Shown here piece by piece: positions 12,261 through 24,410 of a stretch of 60,000 nt of DNA (positions within the stretch are counted from its first letter, which is position 1; each line of letters starts with the position of its first letter). Origin of the DNA: Adiantum capillus-veneris (taxonomy: Eukaryota; Streptophyta; Polypodiopsida; Polypodiales; Pteridaceae); contig CM043966.1 in the NCBI GenBank assembly GCA_014529385.2, positions 38,872,037 through 38,932,036 of the forward strand, given 5' to 3'. The notes under the pieces are model-generated. The model had not been told where the DNA came from. It searched no databases and worked only from the letters and a program-made list of their open reading frames with translations. The translations under genes were made by a program, and so were the position numbers.

Positions 12261-13259
12261 ACTGTCACACATGATGGATGTCATATTGGTGAATAGCGTT
12301 TTTGTAACAAAAGTGTATGGTGATGAAACCAAAAAATGGGCAAGAAATTGTGGGAGAAAAGTCTCCTTTGCAAACCAAGAAAAATCTCAATCAAAACTTG
12401 AACCATAAGTTATGCCAAAATGGCAACAAAGTGGGAGATCAGTCAACCACTACACAATAATTAGGAAAAATATGAATCCTAAAAGGGCCTTGTAAGGATC
12501 TCTAATTTTAAGGGCTTAGCTAAAAATGCATGTGGTTAAGGGGACAAGGTCAATGATTGAGGATGGTTTCATATGATTTTTTTTAAGCCCTCATAGGATT
12601 TTTCTAGACTTAAGTAGATACTAGGGAGGGGAACTTCCATTCTCTCTCTACCTTTTCAAAGAGTACAAGGGAGAGTGACAGAGGAGGGTGGGGGGGACCA
12701 ACCTTTCCCTCCAACATAAATAGACTTTGGGATTTTGGGTGGATGTTCACCCAATGGGTAGCCAACATTCAAAATCCTCCCTACATTCTTGCAACATGTG
12801 GGTATAGGGGAGGTCTCCTTGGATACTATAGGTGATTTTCAAATATTGGAAATCATAGTGTGTGAAGGTGGATACATCAACATCAACTTCTATATCATAA
12901 CCTTACATGTCTACAATAGAGGGTCATTGATGTAAATCAGGAAGCAGATACTCTTAAGTGATGTTTTATACTTTATTTTATATTAATGTCTAAAATGGTC
13001 AATTTGTTTGGCAGCATATCCTCCATGCACATCGTCCATAGTCTATGCATGAATATGGATCACTAGATATTTGGAGCATGCAAGGTATGGAGAAATCAAA
13101 CTCCTTACAAATCAAACTTGTACAATCCAAGAAGCTATCAATACCATTCATGCAACAAGTACAAAGTGTCAACATAGAGGCGACCTCATAGAGTCCGTTG
13201 ATGCTATTGTTGTAATAGAAATGGTCTATGAACTTTGAGAATAAGAAAATGAGGAGAAT
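12261..13259. other. Unassigned sequence, no gene seen
   Basis: Only short frames are present and I recognise no domain. A G-rich run occurs near 12687-12698. Nothing pairs with other parts of the window. Confidence 0.4.
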
Positions 13260-13460
13260 TAGAGTGAGCATTGAGGCTAGTTTGAGAACATAGAGGGTGA
13301 ACTTAATTAGCGGCAGCCTAGTTAACTTGGCATGAACAATACTTTAGAGAACTTGACAACAGTTGAGGACCGAATTTATGTGGAGCCGGTCCCCTCTCCA
13401 ATAGGCTTTTGTACTATAGATTCTCCCATTAAGAGAGACTTGGTACAATACAATCTTTCT
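13260..13460. repeat. Dispersed repeat, pairs with 59785-60000
   Basis: The block from about 13340 to 13455, with GTTGAGGACC, then TGGAGCCGGTCCCC and GGTACAATACAATC, recurs at 59880-60000 in the same orientation with small gaps. Weaker similarity extends upstream to about 13260. The second copy runs off the window, so the family's length and nature are unknown. Confidence 0.7.
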
Positions 13461-13783
13461 GTTCCTTGTGACCAAGTGATGCAATGAATATCGAAAGCTT
13501 CATACATCACGAGAATAACATAGACTTTGTAAAAAGCATTAACCATCCCCGGCCTCAGTCCCAAGGCCTCAAACACCTTCAAAGGTGGAAAGAGCTAACA
13601 GGGAATGAGGATAGGGAAGAGAAATAGAAATAATCATAGGCGAAAGAAATAGTTCCTCCCTTATCATCACTCTTCTTGATTAGCATACATAATAGCATAG
13701 TTATAAAGATGGAGAAGATGGAAAACTTAAGAATTGGATCATGGCTCTTGGTTGGATATGCATTCCATAGCCAAGAGTGTTGG
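13461..13783. other. Left flank of element A, nothing recognised
   Basis: Short minus-strand frames are present but match nothing known to me. The tract ends directly at the TG of the element A LTR. Confidence 0.4.
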
Positions 13784-14690
13784 TGTAGGCTCTCAACTTC
13801 TCTACAATCTTGGAGAAGGAAATGGAGCTCTTGCACTTTTCACCTCACACAATGAGAGTGTGTGCACGTGTGTGTGTGTGGGAGAGTATACCCCCCAAGA
13901 AAGCCCTCTCCTTGCTTTGGTTGACCCCCTCTTCTAGCACTAGCTTGCACTTGATTGGAGCTCCTCAAGCCAGCCAATCACATGCTTAGTGCATATCAAG
14001 CAACAAGGGTAGCATTAGGACAAGTGTCCTTCTTACCCCTTTGAAAGAGAGACCTTGATAAATGAAAAAACAATTAATTAAATTAGCTAAATTATCATTG
14101 GACCCCTTGGCAGGCGAACCAATAGGCTTTAGGCACACCATGAGGGCAACATGAAGAGGAACTTGACAAGTGTCCTAGTTGCTTTCTTTATACCAAGCTT
14201 GCCTTGTGTGAGGGTGTGTGTGTTCTCTCTCAAGCTCCTACAATGAGGGTTCCCCCCCCCTTGTGAAGAAATGTGCATTGACTTATTGAACGCCTTAACC
14301 CCTCAAGAACATTAGTCATGGATCACCTTAGCACCTTAGTCATTAAGCACCTCAAGCGCCTTAGTCGGCAAGTACGACAAGCACCTCAATCTTGGGTCGG
14401 GTTCCCACCTCAAGCACAGCCCTAGCTTGCCTAATTTCAAAGGACCTTTAACACTAACCTTTGAAGGTCTTTAATGAATCTAACCCAAAGGTCTTTAAGC
14501 TCCATTAGTTAGCCTTGCTCTTTTATAGATCATCTCTCGTGTGGACCCCTTTAACCTTGGCCCCGTGTTGAGATAGATCTATAAGCACATGTCTATATTC
14601 TAACCCATGTTTTCGTTTATTCTCCCACATTAAATGATCAGTTTAATATGAGAAATCATGTAAGTTAGTTATATATTAGATTTTATGACA
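13784..14690 (-). repeat. Element A, 3' LTR (left side, element on minus strand)
   Basis: The block starts TGTAGGCTCTCAAC and ends TTTTATGACA, giving the canonical TG...CA ends. A second, longer copy lies at about 50728-51858. A purine-rich tract on the minus strand (AAGAGAGAGATAA, just inside at 14691-14705) fits a polypurine tract next to the LTR of a minus-strand element. The two copies differ at many positions, so element A is old. Confidence 0.8.
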
Positions 14691-15079
14691 TTATCTCTCT
14701 CTTGAAATCATAGTCGTGCTCGACTATGAGGTAGAAGAGATAAAGCCTTCGTCATTAGTCAATGTTTCCGAGCGGGTAGAGGATCCCTTTTTACCCTATG
14801 ACATCATTCAAAGATGGATGACTAATCCATTTGCTACCACAAGCATGTCTTCTCTTTAGTCCATATCATAGTCCCAAAGTAGAGTGACAATTTCTACTTG
14901 GTGTTTGAGAGACGCCGTCAAAACAAACATGATTGTAAGCATGCATACTACTTAAATTTGTTCACAATTAAAAGAGAATTAGTCTTATAAGACAAAAACA
15001 TTGATCATTTAAAAGAAACATGTACATTTGCTTACTCTAATGTAGCATTGTAAGCAATGACAAGATTCATACTATCCTT

Positions 15080-16363
15080 AAATTGTAATCCTTGCATCCA
15101 TCTAGCATCTTCAAAAGGATAATTTTTTAACATAATAAGATATCGACGGATAATCTTACCATGTCGTAGTACCTTGTCTTCATGCCTTTGGGTTGTAGCA
15201 CCTCTTCTTGGTCTTTGATTTTGAGAGGGTCTTCAATAAGTGGGTCACTTTGTGGCTCTCCTTTGTAGGGATTAAGTAGGCTCACATGAAAAGCATTGTG
15301 TATGAGCACCAATAGTAGGGTAGCTTGAGTTGATAAGCCAGTTTATTGATTGGCTTCAACATTTGAAAAGGACCAAGTATCTTTTTGCTAGTTTAGCATA
15401 ATACTTTTGATGGCCCGTAGGAAATATTTTTGCTCGTCATTTGCCTCAATCGAGCCTTGGGAAACTTAAGCAAGACCCAATCATTTTCTTTAAACGTTAA
15501 GGACCTTCTCTGCTTGTCAGCAATAGCTTCCTTTGCTGAGAGATGTCTATAGCCTCCTTACTCTGTTGGAAAGATTCTTGTAAGTCACAACTCTATTCAT
15601 TTGCAGCGAAGATCTTCCCATGTACTTTAAGTAGCAAGGGACTTTTAGGTCTTCCCTCAATAGGTGCTTTCCTCGCAGAAGTATGGACAATACTATTGTA
15701 CTCATACTCTACAAGGGTTAAGTACTTTTTCCATTGTGAGTATTGACCTACCTATGTAACATAAGTCTTTAGTAGATCAAGTATCGTAAGATTGGCTATC
15801 TCACTTTGGCCATCCGTTTGTGGGTGACAGGACAAAGAGAAATTCATTCTTATACCTCGATTTTCAAAGAAATATTTCCAAAATTTACTGGTCATTCTAG
15901 GATCTCTATCTAACATGATGGATTACCATGGTGTTTGAAAATGTGAGATATGAAGAGAGTTACCATTTGATGTGCCGCTTAATAGTCTTTTTGATAGGAA
16001 TAAAGTGTGTTTGCTTGCTAAACCTCTCGAATATTGTCCATATTACCATATTCCCATAAACTTGGATAATCCAAAGATAAAATCCATGGATATACTCTAC
16101 CATGGTGAATTAGGGATTGGCAATGGTTGGAGTAATCCAGGTTGCTTCCCTCTATCATACTTAGTCTTTCGGTATACCACACATTTTGAAACATACTCTT
16201 GTATGTCTACTTTCATGGTGGGCCAATAGAAGTATGTCTCTACTCCTCGAAGAGAAGGTTGAAGGCCTCTATGACCCGCATACGGAGGAGCATGGGATTC
16301 ATATATAACTTTCTCATGAAGGGAGTGGGTAACACAGCCTATTTCCATGGAGAAGATAACCAT
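15080..16363 (-). pseudogene. Integrase and chromodomain of element A
   Basis: The frame at 16363-16097 carries the integrase zinc-binding domain: two histidines in SHAPPYAGHRGLQ, then FYWPTMKVDIQEYVSKCVVY. The second cysteine of the usual C-x2-C has become tyrosine. Further down the core is broken, but SCHPQTDGQSEIAN with the catalytic glutamate is still readable near 15830-15790. The frame at 15312-15127 holds the C-terminal HNAFHVSLLNPYKG segment and leads into a chromodomain-like stretch. It is non-functional. Confidence 0.82.
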
Positions 16364-16717
16364 CCTGCAAGGTGAATGGTTCCTCCTTCATTCCCACAAG
16401 CAAGGACTGACATTATGTCTTTAAAGTCAGGGCCTGTAGCATACTCATCTATCATAGAGGATCTTGCTCGTCGTGAAAGTGCATCCGCCGCTTAGTTGTG
16501 AGCAATGTGGGAAATATGAAAATAAAATTGCGAAATAAAATTTTTCCACCTCATTTGTTTGTCAGAAAGCTTGGTTTGCGTACTTGAGACTTTGGGGGTT
16601 TGCTCGTAAAATAAATGGAGTCCCCAATACATAGTGCTTCCATGTGTCTAGGGCATGTAGAACAGCTAAAGGCTCTTTTTTGTATATTCCCAAGACTCCC
16701 TCATTGGCATTGAGCCT

Positions 16718-17059
16718 TCAACTCTCATATGCTATGGCATGCCCTTCTTGAAGTAATACTGCTCTCAGGAAATCACCACAAGCATCACATTGGATCTCAA
16801 ATGGATTTGAAAGATCCAGAAGCAGAAGGACTGGTTGGGAGGTAAGCTTCTCTTTGATCTTGTCAAAAGCATTTTTCTCCTTGGCAGTCCATGAGTACTT
16901 AATGTTCTTCTTTGTTAAGTCATATAATGGTCCCGCTATTTGAGAGAATTTTTCTATGAAGCGTCTATAGTATGCACACATACCAATATAGCTTCTTAGC
17001 TCATGTAGATTCCTTGGATTAGGCCATGATTTTATTACCTCCAACTTTGATGGATCCAT
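16718..17059 (-). pseudogene. RNase H region of element A
   Basis: This 113-residue minus-strand frame runs from the RT connection (SYIGMCAYYRRFI) into the start of RNase H (FEIQCDACGDFLRAVLLQEG). The first RNase H aspartate survives as CDACG. It is in a different frame from the RT piece at 17575-17129, so at least one frameshift lies between them. Confidence 0.85.
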
Positions 17060-17128
17060 ATGGATACCATCTTGAGAGATAATATGACCTAAGTATTGAA
17101 TCTCTTAAAGGAAAAATTCTCTTTTATT

Positions 17129-17575
17129 TTAATTGATAAAAATCTTGTTCTCCCTCAATGATTGAAAAATCACAAGGAGATGTTGCTTGTGTTCCTCCAA
17201 GGACTTGGAGTACATGATGATATCATCAAAGAACACTCCAATGAATTTGTGGTAGGGTCTAAATATTTTCTCCATTAAACAATTGAACGTGGATGGTGCA
17301 TTAGTCAAGCCAAAAGGCATGACTAGATATTCATAAATACCAAATGTTGTACAGAACGCGGTCTTTAGGATATCTTCATTCACTACCCTTATTTGATGAT
17401 AGCCACTTTTAAGCTCAATCCTATTGAAGTAGGTAGAGCTTTGTAGCTTATCAAACAGATCTTCTACCCAAGGTACAAGAAATTTATTATCAATAGTGAT
17501 ATGGTTTAGTGATTGATAGTCCACACACATGCGATATGTACCATATTTCTTTTGCACTAAAATATTGGAGAACAA
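17129..17575 (-). pseudogene. Reverse transcriptase core of element A
   Basis: A 148-residue frame covers the RT fingers and palm: YRMCVDYQSLNHITI, then LKSGYHQIRV, then [13 protein letters not shown] and the catalytic VFFDDIIMYSKS. Catalytic residues are intact, but the frame is broken on both sides. It is typical of chromovirus RT. Confidence 0.88.
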
Positions 17576-17979
17576 AAGGGAGAGGAGATAGGCCTCACCA
17601 TTTCTTTGTCTACCAATTCTTGTACTTGCCTCATGATCTCATCTTGTTGAGCTTGGAAACTCAATAAGGAGGCTTGTTAGGCAGTAAGCTTCCTATTAGG
17701 ACCTCTATTTGATGGTCATCATCCCCTCGTTTTGGAGGTAAGTCCATAGGGATATCATCGATGAGCACATCTTGGAATCCTTTTAGAAAATTAGACGAGT
17801 CTAACTCTTCTTTATTCCTACCATTTACATTTGATCAAACATTAGGATCTTTTAGGGACTCTATGACAAAAATCATGTACGCAAAAAATGAGCTTTTCAT
17901 TGATTTATCAAAAGCAGGAGAATTTACAAGTGGTATAGTACGACCAGACTCACTAGCATCAATAACATGCTCTTTTCCC

Positions 17980-18106
17980 TGTAGGTGAAGTAGATTCTCC
18001 TTTTAGGGAACTTCATGTTGGCAGCCATGCGGTTGAATCATGGTGCCCCTAGGATAACATTTCATGTTGAAGAGGAGAGATGAAAAAGTATTCTTTGTCG
18101 ACGTAG
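17980..18106 (-). pseudogene. Protease C-terminal part of element A, cut by element B
   Basis: The minus-strand reading VDKEYFFISPLQHEML matches the segment that follows the catalytic site in Ty3 proteases. The frame stops at the element B insertion (18106/18107). Its upstream half, with FDLGSTHNFIS, is found at 29409-29620 on the far side of B, which confirms the nesting. Confidence 0.75.
18103..18106. repeat. Target site duplication GTAG, left of element B
   Basis: GTAG directly precedes the TG of the left LTR and is repeated directly after the right LTR at 29405-29408. The duplication is 4 bp; extending it to 5 bp gives a mismatch. Confidence 0.75.
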
Positions 18107-18365
18107 TGAGGCGGTCTGGGGCAGGCAACAAGAAGAGCAACCTCTAGACACCCTTCAAGGCTCCCGTGCTGCTCAATGGGGCTGGGGCACAACACAACAC
18201 AAACCAAAAAAACAAACCCACAGCCAAATCCCAACTACACAAGGGGCACCACCTAGTTTAAGAGCGAACTAGGACGCAAAAGAGGAGAATCGTTAGAGCA
18301 ACCCACAAACAAGCAAGGAATTTACACTAACCCTAACACCAATGGAACACTCTCACACACTAAAA

Positions 18366-18419
<54 letters not shown>

Positions 18420-20803
18420 TGCTCGGGCTGCTTTGAAACGTATCGCCAATGATCAAGCAAACACAACTATATATTTAAGAAAGAGAGAGAAAGGGGGAGG
18501 GGGTGCTTGTTGCATTAATCCTTCTTACAAATCTGTCATGACAAATCAAAGTGAGATTAGTATTTGTTCAACATAGCTTGCGTAAATTTCACCACAACAC
18601 ATCACAAGAAAAGCCACCCCAATCACTGTCTTAAAGCCAGGGGAGTCCTCTCCACCCTGTCGCCCTCTTACAGTATGTGGGATTTATGGCTAGATTGATG
18701 ACAACACCAGAGACAAGCTATCAAGAACTTAACAAAAAACACCAAGACACCTACGCATCATTGTTGTCCATTACTTCACGTTGAAAGGGAGACAAAGTAT
18801 CCAAGCTTAGTCCAAATCCACCCTCCTTGATTCAGCAAATGTTGGGCTCACACTAGTAGGAGAAATGATAGATTTCCTACTCTCAATTGAATGATCACTC
18901 TCTCTCTTACAATGGCATAGAGTTCCCTTGCTAATCCCCTATTACAACACATGCACATGCATAAGACAATGAGCTTCCACTCAAGAGCTCCTTCTAGAGA
19001 GGTTGAGCTTGGCTTCTCAAGCTATAGCATAGTGCTCTTGCTTATGGCTCCCCCTTTTGTGCTAGCCACACCCTCCTTTTATAGAAATTTTGAAGGCTAG
19101 GGTTACTCCTCTAACCATGGTTGGGTTAGATTTTCAGCCATTTATCTAATTTCTTTTGCTTGGAATTATCAAGAAGTTGGTGGGGAAAGAGAGAGGAGAG
19201 AAATGGAGGTGATAGGACTTTTCATAGTGGGTTAGTGTTAGTAGAGTTAGTATTAATTTACAAATGGAATTGGATATTTACAATGGGAGTATCCATGTAG
19301 GATACAAATAAGGAAGAAAAAACTCTTAAGAGGTAAGAAAAGGTGGATTTCTTACAAAGTTGATGCTCCAAGTGTCTTGAGTAGGGCCAATTTTGACGCT
19401 TGTTGACGGTCCACTAGCTTTGACGGTACATTTTTTCTCCACTCTTGACCTTCCTTGAGAGACAAGGTAATTGAAGCTGAGTAATCAACCACCATGATGC
19501 TGTCTTTTAAGAGAAGAGGCTGAATTTTGTGGTTTTTTTATAGATATGGGTAATTTGGAGGACGAAAAATGAGACTAGGTGGTCAATTTTGGAATGGAAT
19601 TGTGCGTGGGAGGTATGAGTTCACCATGGTTTCTCTTATTCTTCAAGGTTGAGGAGAAGGTGAGTAGGGTGCAGAGAGGAGTGGTGAGAGAGGTGGGGAT
19701 GATGAGTGGAGAAGTGTGTGTGAAAGAGAAAAATGATAAAATGGAAGAGAGAGTGTGGCTGCATAGCATGGGAAAACTGGGGTCCACTAATAAAATCATA
19801 GCTCACAGCTCGTAGCTCAAAAAAATATGAAAAAAATTGAGGCAAAAGTTCAGCCCACGAGCTACAACTTTTGTTTGTATCACCTTTTCAAATTCGGAGA
19901 GCAAGTGAACTTTAAAAATTCAGCAAAACCGACCGTTTCTTTCCACTGCACAAGGTCCTTGTGGGGTCCTTCTTTGGATGATTCTTTTGAATACCTCCAA
20001 GAGTGAGCCCTCCATAGTGCATGTATGCATGCCACCTACCCTTGACCTTATTTGGTAGGTCTATAATTGAAGATATTGTTGAGATTATGATATAAGTGAA
20101 TAGTACAACTAAGAAAATCAAATATTGAGGGGTCTAAAAAATATGTACATGTCAAATATAAATAATATAAGTGGAAAAAAATATAAAGGGGTCAAAAGAA
20201 ATCTCTCTCATTATGAGGCTACCATAAAAAGATAAATATTTTTGGTGTTCTAATTTTTTAGGAAAAAAAAACAAAATAGATGTAGGAAGGGAAAAATCAC
20301 AATAGTGAAAAAATATACACATAAATAAAACTAGTTTTTTTGGATTTTTGTTGGGGTGGAGTTACACCAAATATAAGAGAAGCTTACATGAAAATATTTC
20401 TATATGGAATAAAGAGTATAAAAAATGATAAGAAAAATTGTGGTAATGGTGAGGCAATGTACAGAGCATAAATAACACACACCTAGGTAGAAATATTTAA
20501 ATAAATACCAAAATAATTATGAAAAAATCTTTTATTTAGGCCCTATATACAAAGAAATATTTACATACGCATGGGCCATAATATACTTACATTTTTTATT
20601 TTTTTTATTTTTTTGGCTCAACTAGCCCAATGACTAGCTAATTGAGGGTTTTTTATTTCAGTAAGGAGATATGGGAAAAGTCCCCTAACTCACACGCACC
20701 TATATACAGTGAAAGGGTGAGGGATAGCCATAGTGTTTGGGTGAATTTGGTAGGGTGGAGTAACTTACTATGGAAATTATGGAGAGCCGAAAAACGGCTA
20801 TCA
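18107..20803 (-). repeat. Element B left LTR (3' LTR)
   Basis: It begins TGAGGCGGTC and ends AACGGCTATCA, with TG...CA ends. It is 2697 bp against 2680 bp for the other LTR; most of the length difference is a longer GA microsatellite. Open frames inside it are repeated exactly in the other LTR and look like shadows, not genes. A perfect 5 bp-stem hairpin (AGCCG-AAAAA-CGGCT) lies at its end and is kept in all three copies of this LTR in the window. Confidence 0.92.
18369..18416. repeat. (GA)n microsatellite in the left LTR of B
   Basis: About 23-24 GA units. The corresponding tract in the right LTR at about 26989-27016 has about 14 units, so the repeat has changed length since insertion. Confidence 0.95.
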
Positions 20804-20820
20804 TTAGCCCTCCCCCTGGA
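20804..20820 (-). other. Polypurine tract of element B
   Basis: On the minus strand this reads CCAGGGGGAGGGCTAA, directly before the TGATAGCC start of the 3' LTR. Position and composition are those of the plus-strand primer of reverse transcription. Confidence 0.8.
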
Positions 20821-20831
20821 TGATGGTATAT

Positions 20832-23800
20832 TCATGTACCATCATAGAGCATCTTTTCCAAAGAGAGTGCTTCAGAGTCCTTGACGAGATCTTTATTGTT
20901 TGGCCCCTCAGAATTTTGGCTAGAGTTACACTCATGCTTCATGTAACAATACTTACATGAGACAGTGGCTTTTTGACAGATCTTTGGTAGATCCTTTGGT
21001 AGAAGGCGACTCAAATAGGGCTTCAAGCGATACCCGTTTACTTTCCTGGAGTGCTCTTTACCATTCAAGTCCATAAGCTGATAGTAACTAGAATTGAAAG
21101 CCTTCTTGACTATGTATGGCCCTTGCCATCTAGTTTCAAACTTGGCATCAAAACGATTGTCAAGTCGATTGTCATACCTTAGCACAAGCTCTCCTTCCTT
21201 GATGCCTTTGTCCTTCAGTTTCTTGTCGTGCGTTTCTTTCGCTTGTGTGGCTTTCCTCTTGTAGCACTCATATGCTGCTTCTCTTTTCCACTCAAGCTCC
21301 ACTAACGTAAGAAGTCGATCCATCCATACTTCTTGATCATCTTGTGCTAATTTGCCATGAAGTCGCATTCATGGAATGTTTAGCTCAATTGGCTGTAAAG
21401 CCTCTTGACCATAGACCAAGTGAAATGGTGTGAACTCCGTGGCTTCCCTATATGTGGTTCGATACGCCCACAAGGCACCATCCAAGAAGTCATCCCACAA
21501 CTTTGTCTTGTTTTTCACCATCTTTCTAATGATGCCTGCAATGACACCATTAGCTTTTTCTACCAAACCATTTGATTGGGGATAGTAGGGTGTACTGTGA
21601 CGATGTAGAATGTGAAGTTCTTCACAGACTTCTGTGAGCAATCCCTTTCTAAACCCTAGACCATTATCAGAAACAATCTCCAAAGGTGTGCCAAATCTAC
21701 AACAAATGTGAGTGTAGACGAATTTGCTCACTGTCTTCTCATTTACCTTTGCCACACTTTCTGCTTCCACCCACCTAGTCATATAGTCTACAGCCACTAG
21801 AATGTAGATTTTACCATTTTTTGTCCTAGGCAGAGGACCCATAGCATCAATGCCCCACTTTTCAAACGGTCCATTTGCAAGCACGATTTGCCTTGGACCA
21901 TAAACCAATCTTCTATTCCCATTTACCTGACAATTGTGACAACTTTTACACCAATGTTGGACATCCACATGCAGACTTGGCCAAACATACCCCACAAGCA
22001 AAATCTTCTTCACATTTAATTCTTGGGCAAAATGACCACCACATGCTTCTTCATGCAAACCTTTTAGAATGGCTGGAATTTCCTCAATAGTTGGTACTCT
22101 TCTGCATACTTGATCCCTCCCTCTTTGATAGAGGGAGCCTTCTAGGAAGAGATATGCGCTTGCCTTCTTCATGAGTCTCCTCTTCTGAGCCTTCGTGAAG
22201 TCTTGTGGAAACTCGCCCTCCAAAATGTAGCTAATAATGGGATTCAATGACTCCAATCCCTGGTATCTCGGTTGCTTGACAGTTGCTGCCACCATGATGA
22301 CCTGCACTTCTCTCTCAACACATGTAACTGCTTGTTGTGCAAGTAAATCGGCATCTTCATTTTGTTTCCTCGGAATATGACATAGTTGCACTTCTTCAAA
22401 CTGATTAAACATCTTACGAATGGCATGAACTTTTGTCCTTAAGCTTTCATTCTTGCATGCCCAAATGCCTAAAATCTGTTTAACAATGAGAAGTGCATCT
22501 CCCTTTACCATGAGACGTTTTATCCCTTGGCCAATGCACATCTTCAAACCATGAAGTAGTGTGTCGTATTCTGCTTCATTGTTGCTAGTTGAACCTGGTA
22601 GATTGACCTTCTCTTTCATGACCACCTCTCTACTTGGGTTGAGCAACACTAGCCCTCCCCCTGCTTTCCCTGTGGCTCGTCGAAAAGCTCCATCAAAGAA
22701 CAAGGTAAAAGCATTGGGAATACTTTTTGGTGGTGGTAATGGTAGGGTCTTTACTTTAGGCACCTTAATCTCCTTTTCATGCACCCTATAAGTGAGAATC
22801 CCTGCCAATTGTGCACGCACACTATCTTCTACCTTGAAAGAGTATTGAAACTCTTGCAACTCCATAATCCACTTTGAGATCCTAGTACTAAGATTCATTT
22901 GAGATGACACCCAAGGGAACAAATTCTCTGCAGTGAGAATTACAAAAGGTTTTGGTAGCAGGTAGGATCTAAACTTTCTCACCGCAAACATGAGAGAAAG
23001 CATCATGATTTCTGCTTCTGTGTAGTCTCTCTCCAAAGCATTCATGACCCTACTAGCAAAGTAGATGGGTCGCATCCTTGTACTGTGGGGATCTTGTTGT
23101 AGCAACACAGCACCAATTGTTTCTTTCCCAGCACTAGAGCTAACAAAGAATGTGTACTCCCAACAAGGAGGCATGAGTGTTGGTAGCTCTGACAAAATGA
23201 CTTTAATGTTACAAAAATACTCTTCAAGCTCATCAGACCATGCAAATTCTACTTGTTGTGTCAACTTTTGCAAAGGATGAAGCAACTCCGAGGCTAAGTG
23301 AATGAAGCGTGACATATACTTCACCTTCTGAATGAAAGAGATGACCTCCTTAAGACTCTTTGGTGATGGGAGCTCAATAAGAGCCTTTGCCTTTGAAGGA
23401 TCCACCTCAATGCCTTTATAGGAAACCTTGTGACCGAGCAAGATCACTTCATCCTCACCTATGTGGCACTTGTCGGGGTTGAGTTGACCTCCCATGTCGT
23501 AGAGCTTCTTTAAACCTTGTTCTACCCTTTGTAGATGCAATGATTTTGAGCTATAAATACAGAAATCATCAATGAACACCCTAATTGACTTTCCAAAGAA
23601 TGCTTGAAACACCATATTCATGAAACATTGGAATGTTGCAGGAGCATTTGTCAGACCAAATGGCATGACTCTAAAAGCATAACAACCCCAAGGAGTGATA
23701 AAGGTTGTTTTCAATTGATCCTCCAATGCAATCCCTATTTGAAAGTAACCTGAGTAACCATCGCACACAGTGTACTTCTCATGACTAGCTACCTCATTTA

Positions 23801-24410
23801 GTATCTCATCCTGGAATGGGAGGGGAAAGTGGTCTCTTTTTATTGCCTCATTGAGGGGACTGTAATCCACACACACCCTCCACTTGCCATTTTTCTTAGG
23901 AGTGACAACAACAGGAGAGACCCACTCTGAATTCTCCACTGGATAAATGAAACCTGCTGCTAGAAGCTTTCTTACCTCCTTGAGTAGAGCCTGCTCCTTT
24001 ATAACTCCTAGCCTTCGTAGCTTCTGAGCTTTAGGTGTGGCCTCAGGCTTTAACTCAATCTTGTGTTGAACAACATCTACCCCACGCACGTCGGTGTAGT
24101 CTTTAGCAAAAAGCCTAGGAAACTTCCTTAGCACACATTTGAACTCCTCTCTTTCATCCTTTGTAAGTGTTGTTGATAGCATACCTTCCAGCATCCTTTC
24201 ATCTTGAACACCTTCGTTCTCTTGAGGACCTACCTCCTCCAAGCCTTGACAAGAGGTCTCTTGGTTGCTTGGCTTAAACCTTACCCCCATGACTTCGATG
24301 GAAGACTCCTCTTCAGTAATGTTGCCGCTACTTTCTTCTTCTGAAGTGCTATCGGTCCAACCTTCTTCCGTCTCACTTTGAGATGATTCTTCATGGAGCT
24401 CCTCTTGGCG
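20832..24410 (-). pseudogene. Element B pol: RT, RNase H, archaeal-type RNase H, integrase
   Basis: The minus-strand frame is open from just after the gag stop (TAA at 24413-24411) to the final stop at 20832, except for one TGA at 21371-21369 that splits off the integrase C-terminus. Order: RT with WRVCVDYSPLNEAI, MPFGLTNAPATFQ and the catalytic VFIDDFCIY (near 23575). A Ty3-type RNase H follows (VSSSAGKETIGAVLLQQ). Next is a second, archaeal-type RNase H (22710-22310) with all four acidic positions visible: FFDGAF, NNEAEYDTLL, VKGDALLIV and NEDADLLAQ. The integrase follows, with HHCC residues (WCKSCHNCQ), WGIDAMGPL, VSDNGLGF and QSNGLVEKANG. The C-terminal piece (21368-20832) has the RWQGPY motif. 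Everything beyond the TGA is in the same frame, so a single point change accounts for the break. Confidence 0.93.

Larger units (their letters stand above)
14691..18106 (-). mobile_element. Element A interior, part 1: decayed Ty3 chromovirus pol
   Basis: On the minus strand the order is protease (18106-17980), RT (17760-17110), RNase H (about 17100-16600), integrase (16363-15400) and a chromodomain-like tail (about 15200-15080, RRYLI followed by KNYPFEDARWM). The protease is cut at 18106 by element B and continues at 29409. Stops and frameshifts are frequent. Confidence 0.88.

Noticed and set aside
19575-20121. Several 60-80 codon frames in the B LTR, repeated exactly at 28176-28722
   Set aside because: Their repetition follows from LTR identity. 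They overlap on both strands and have no recognisable domain.
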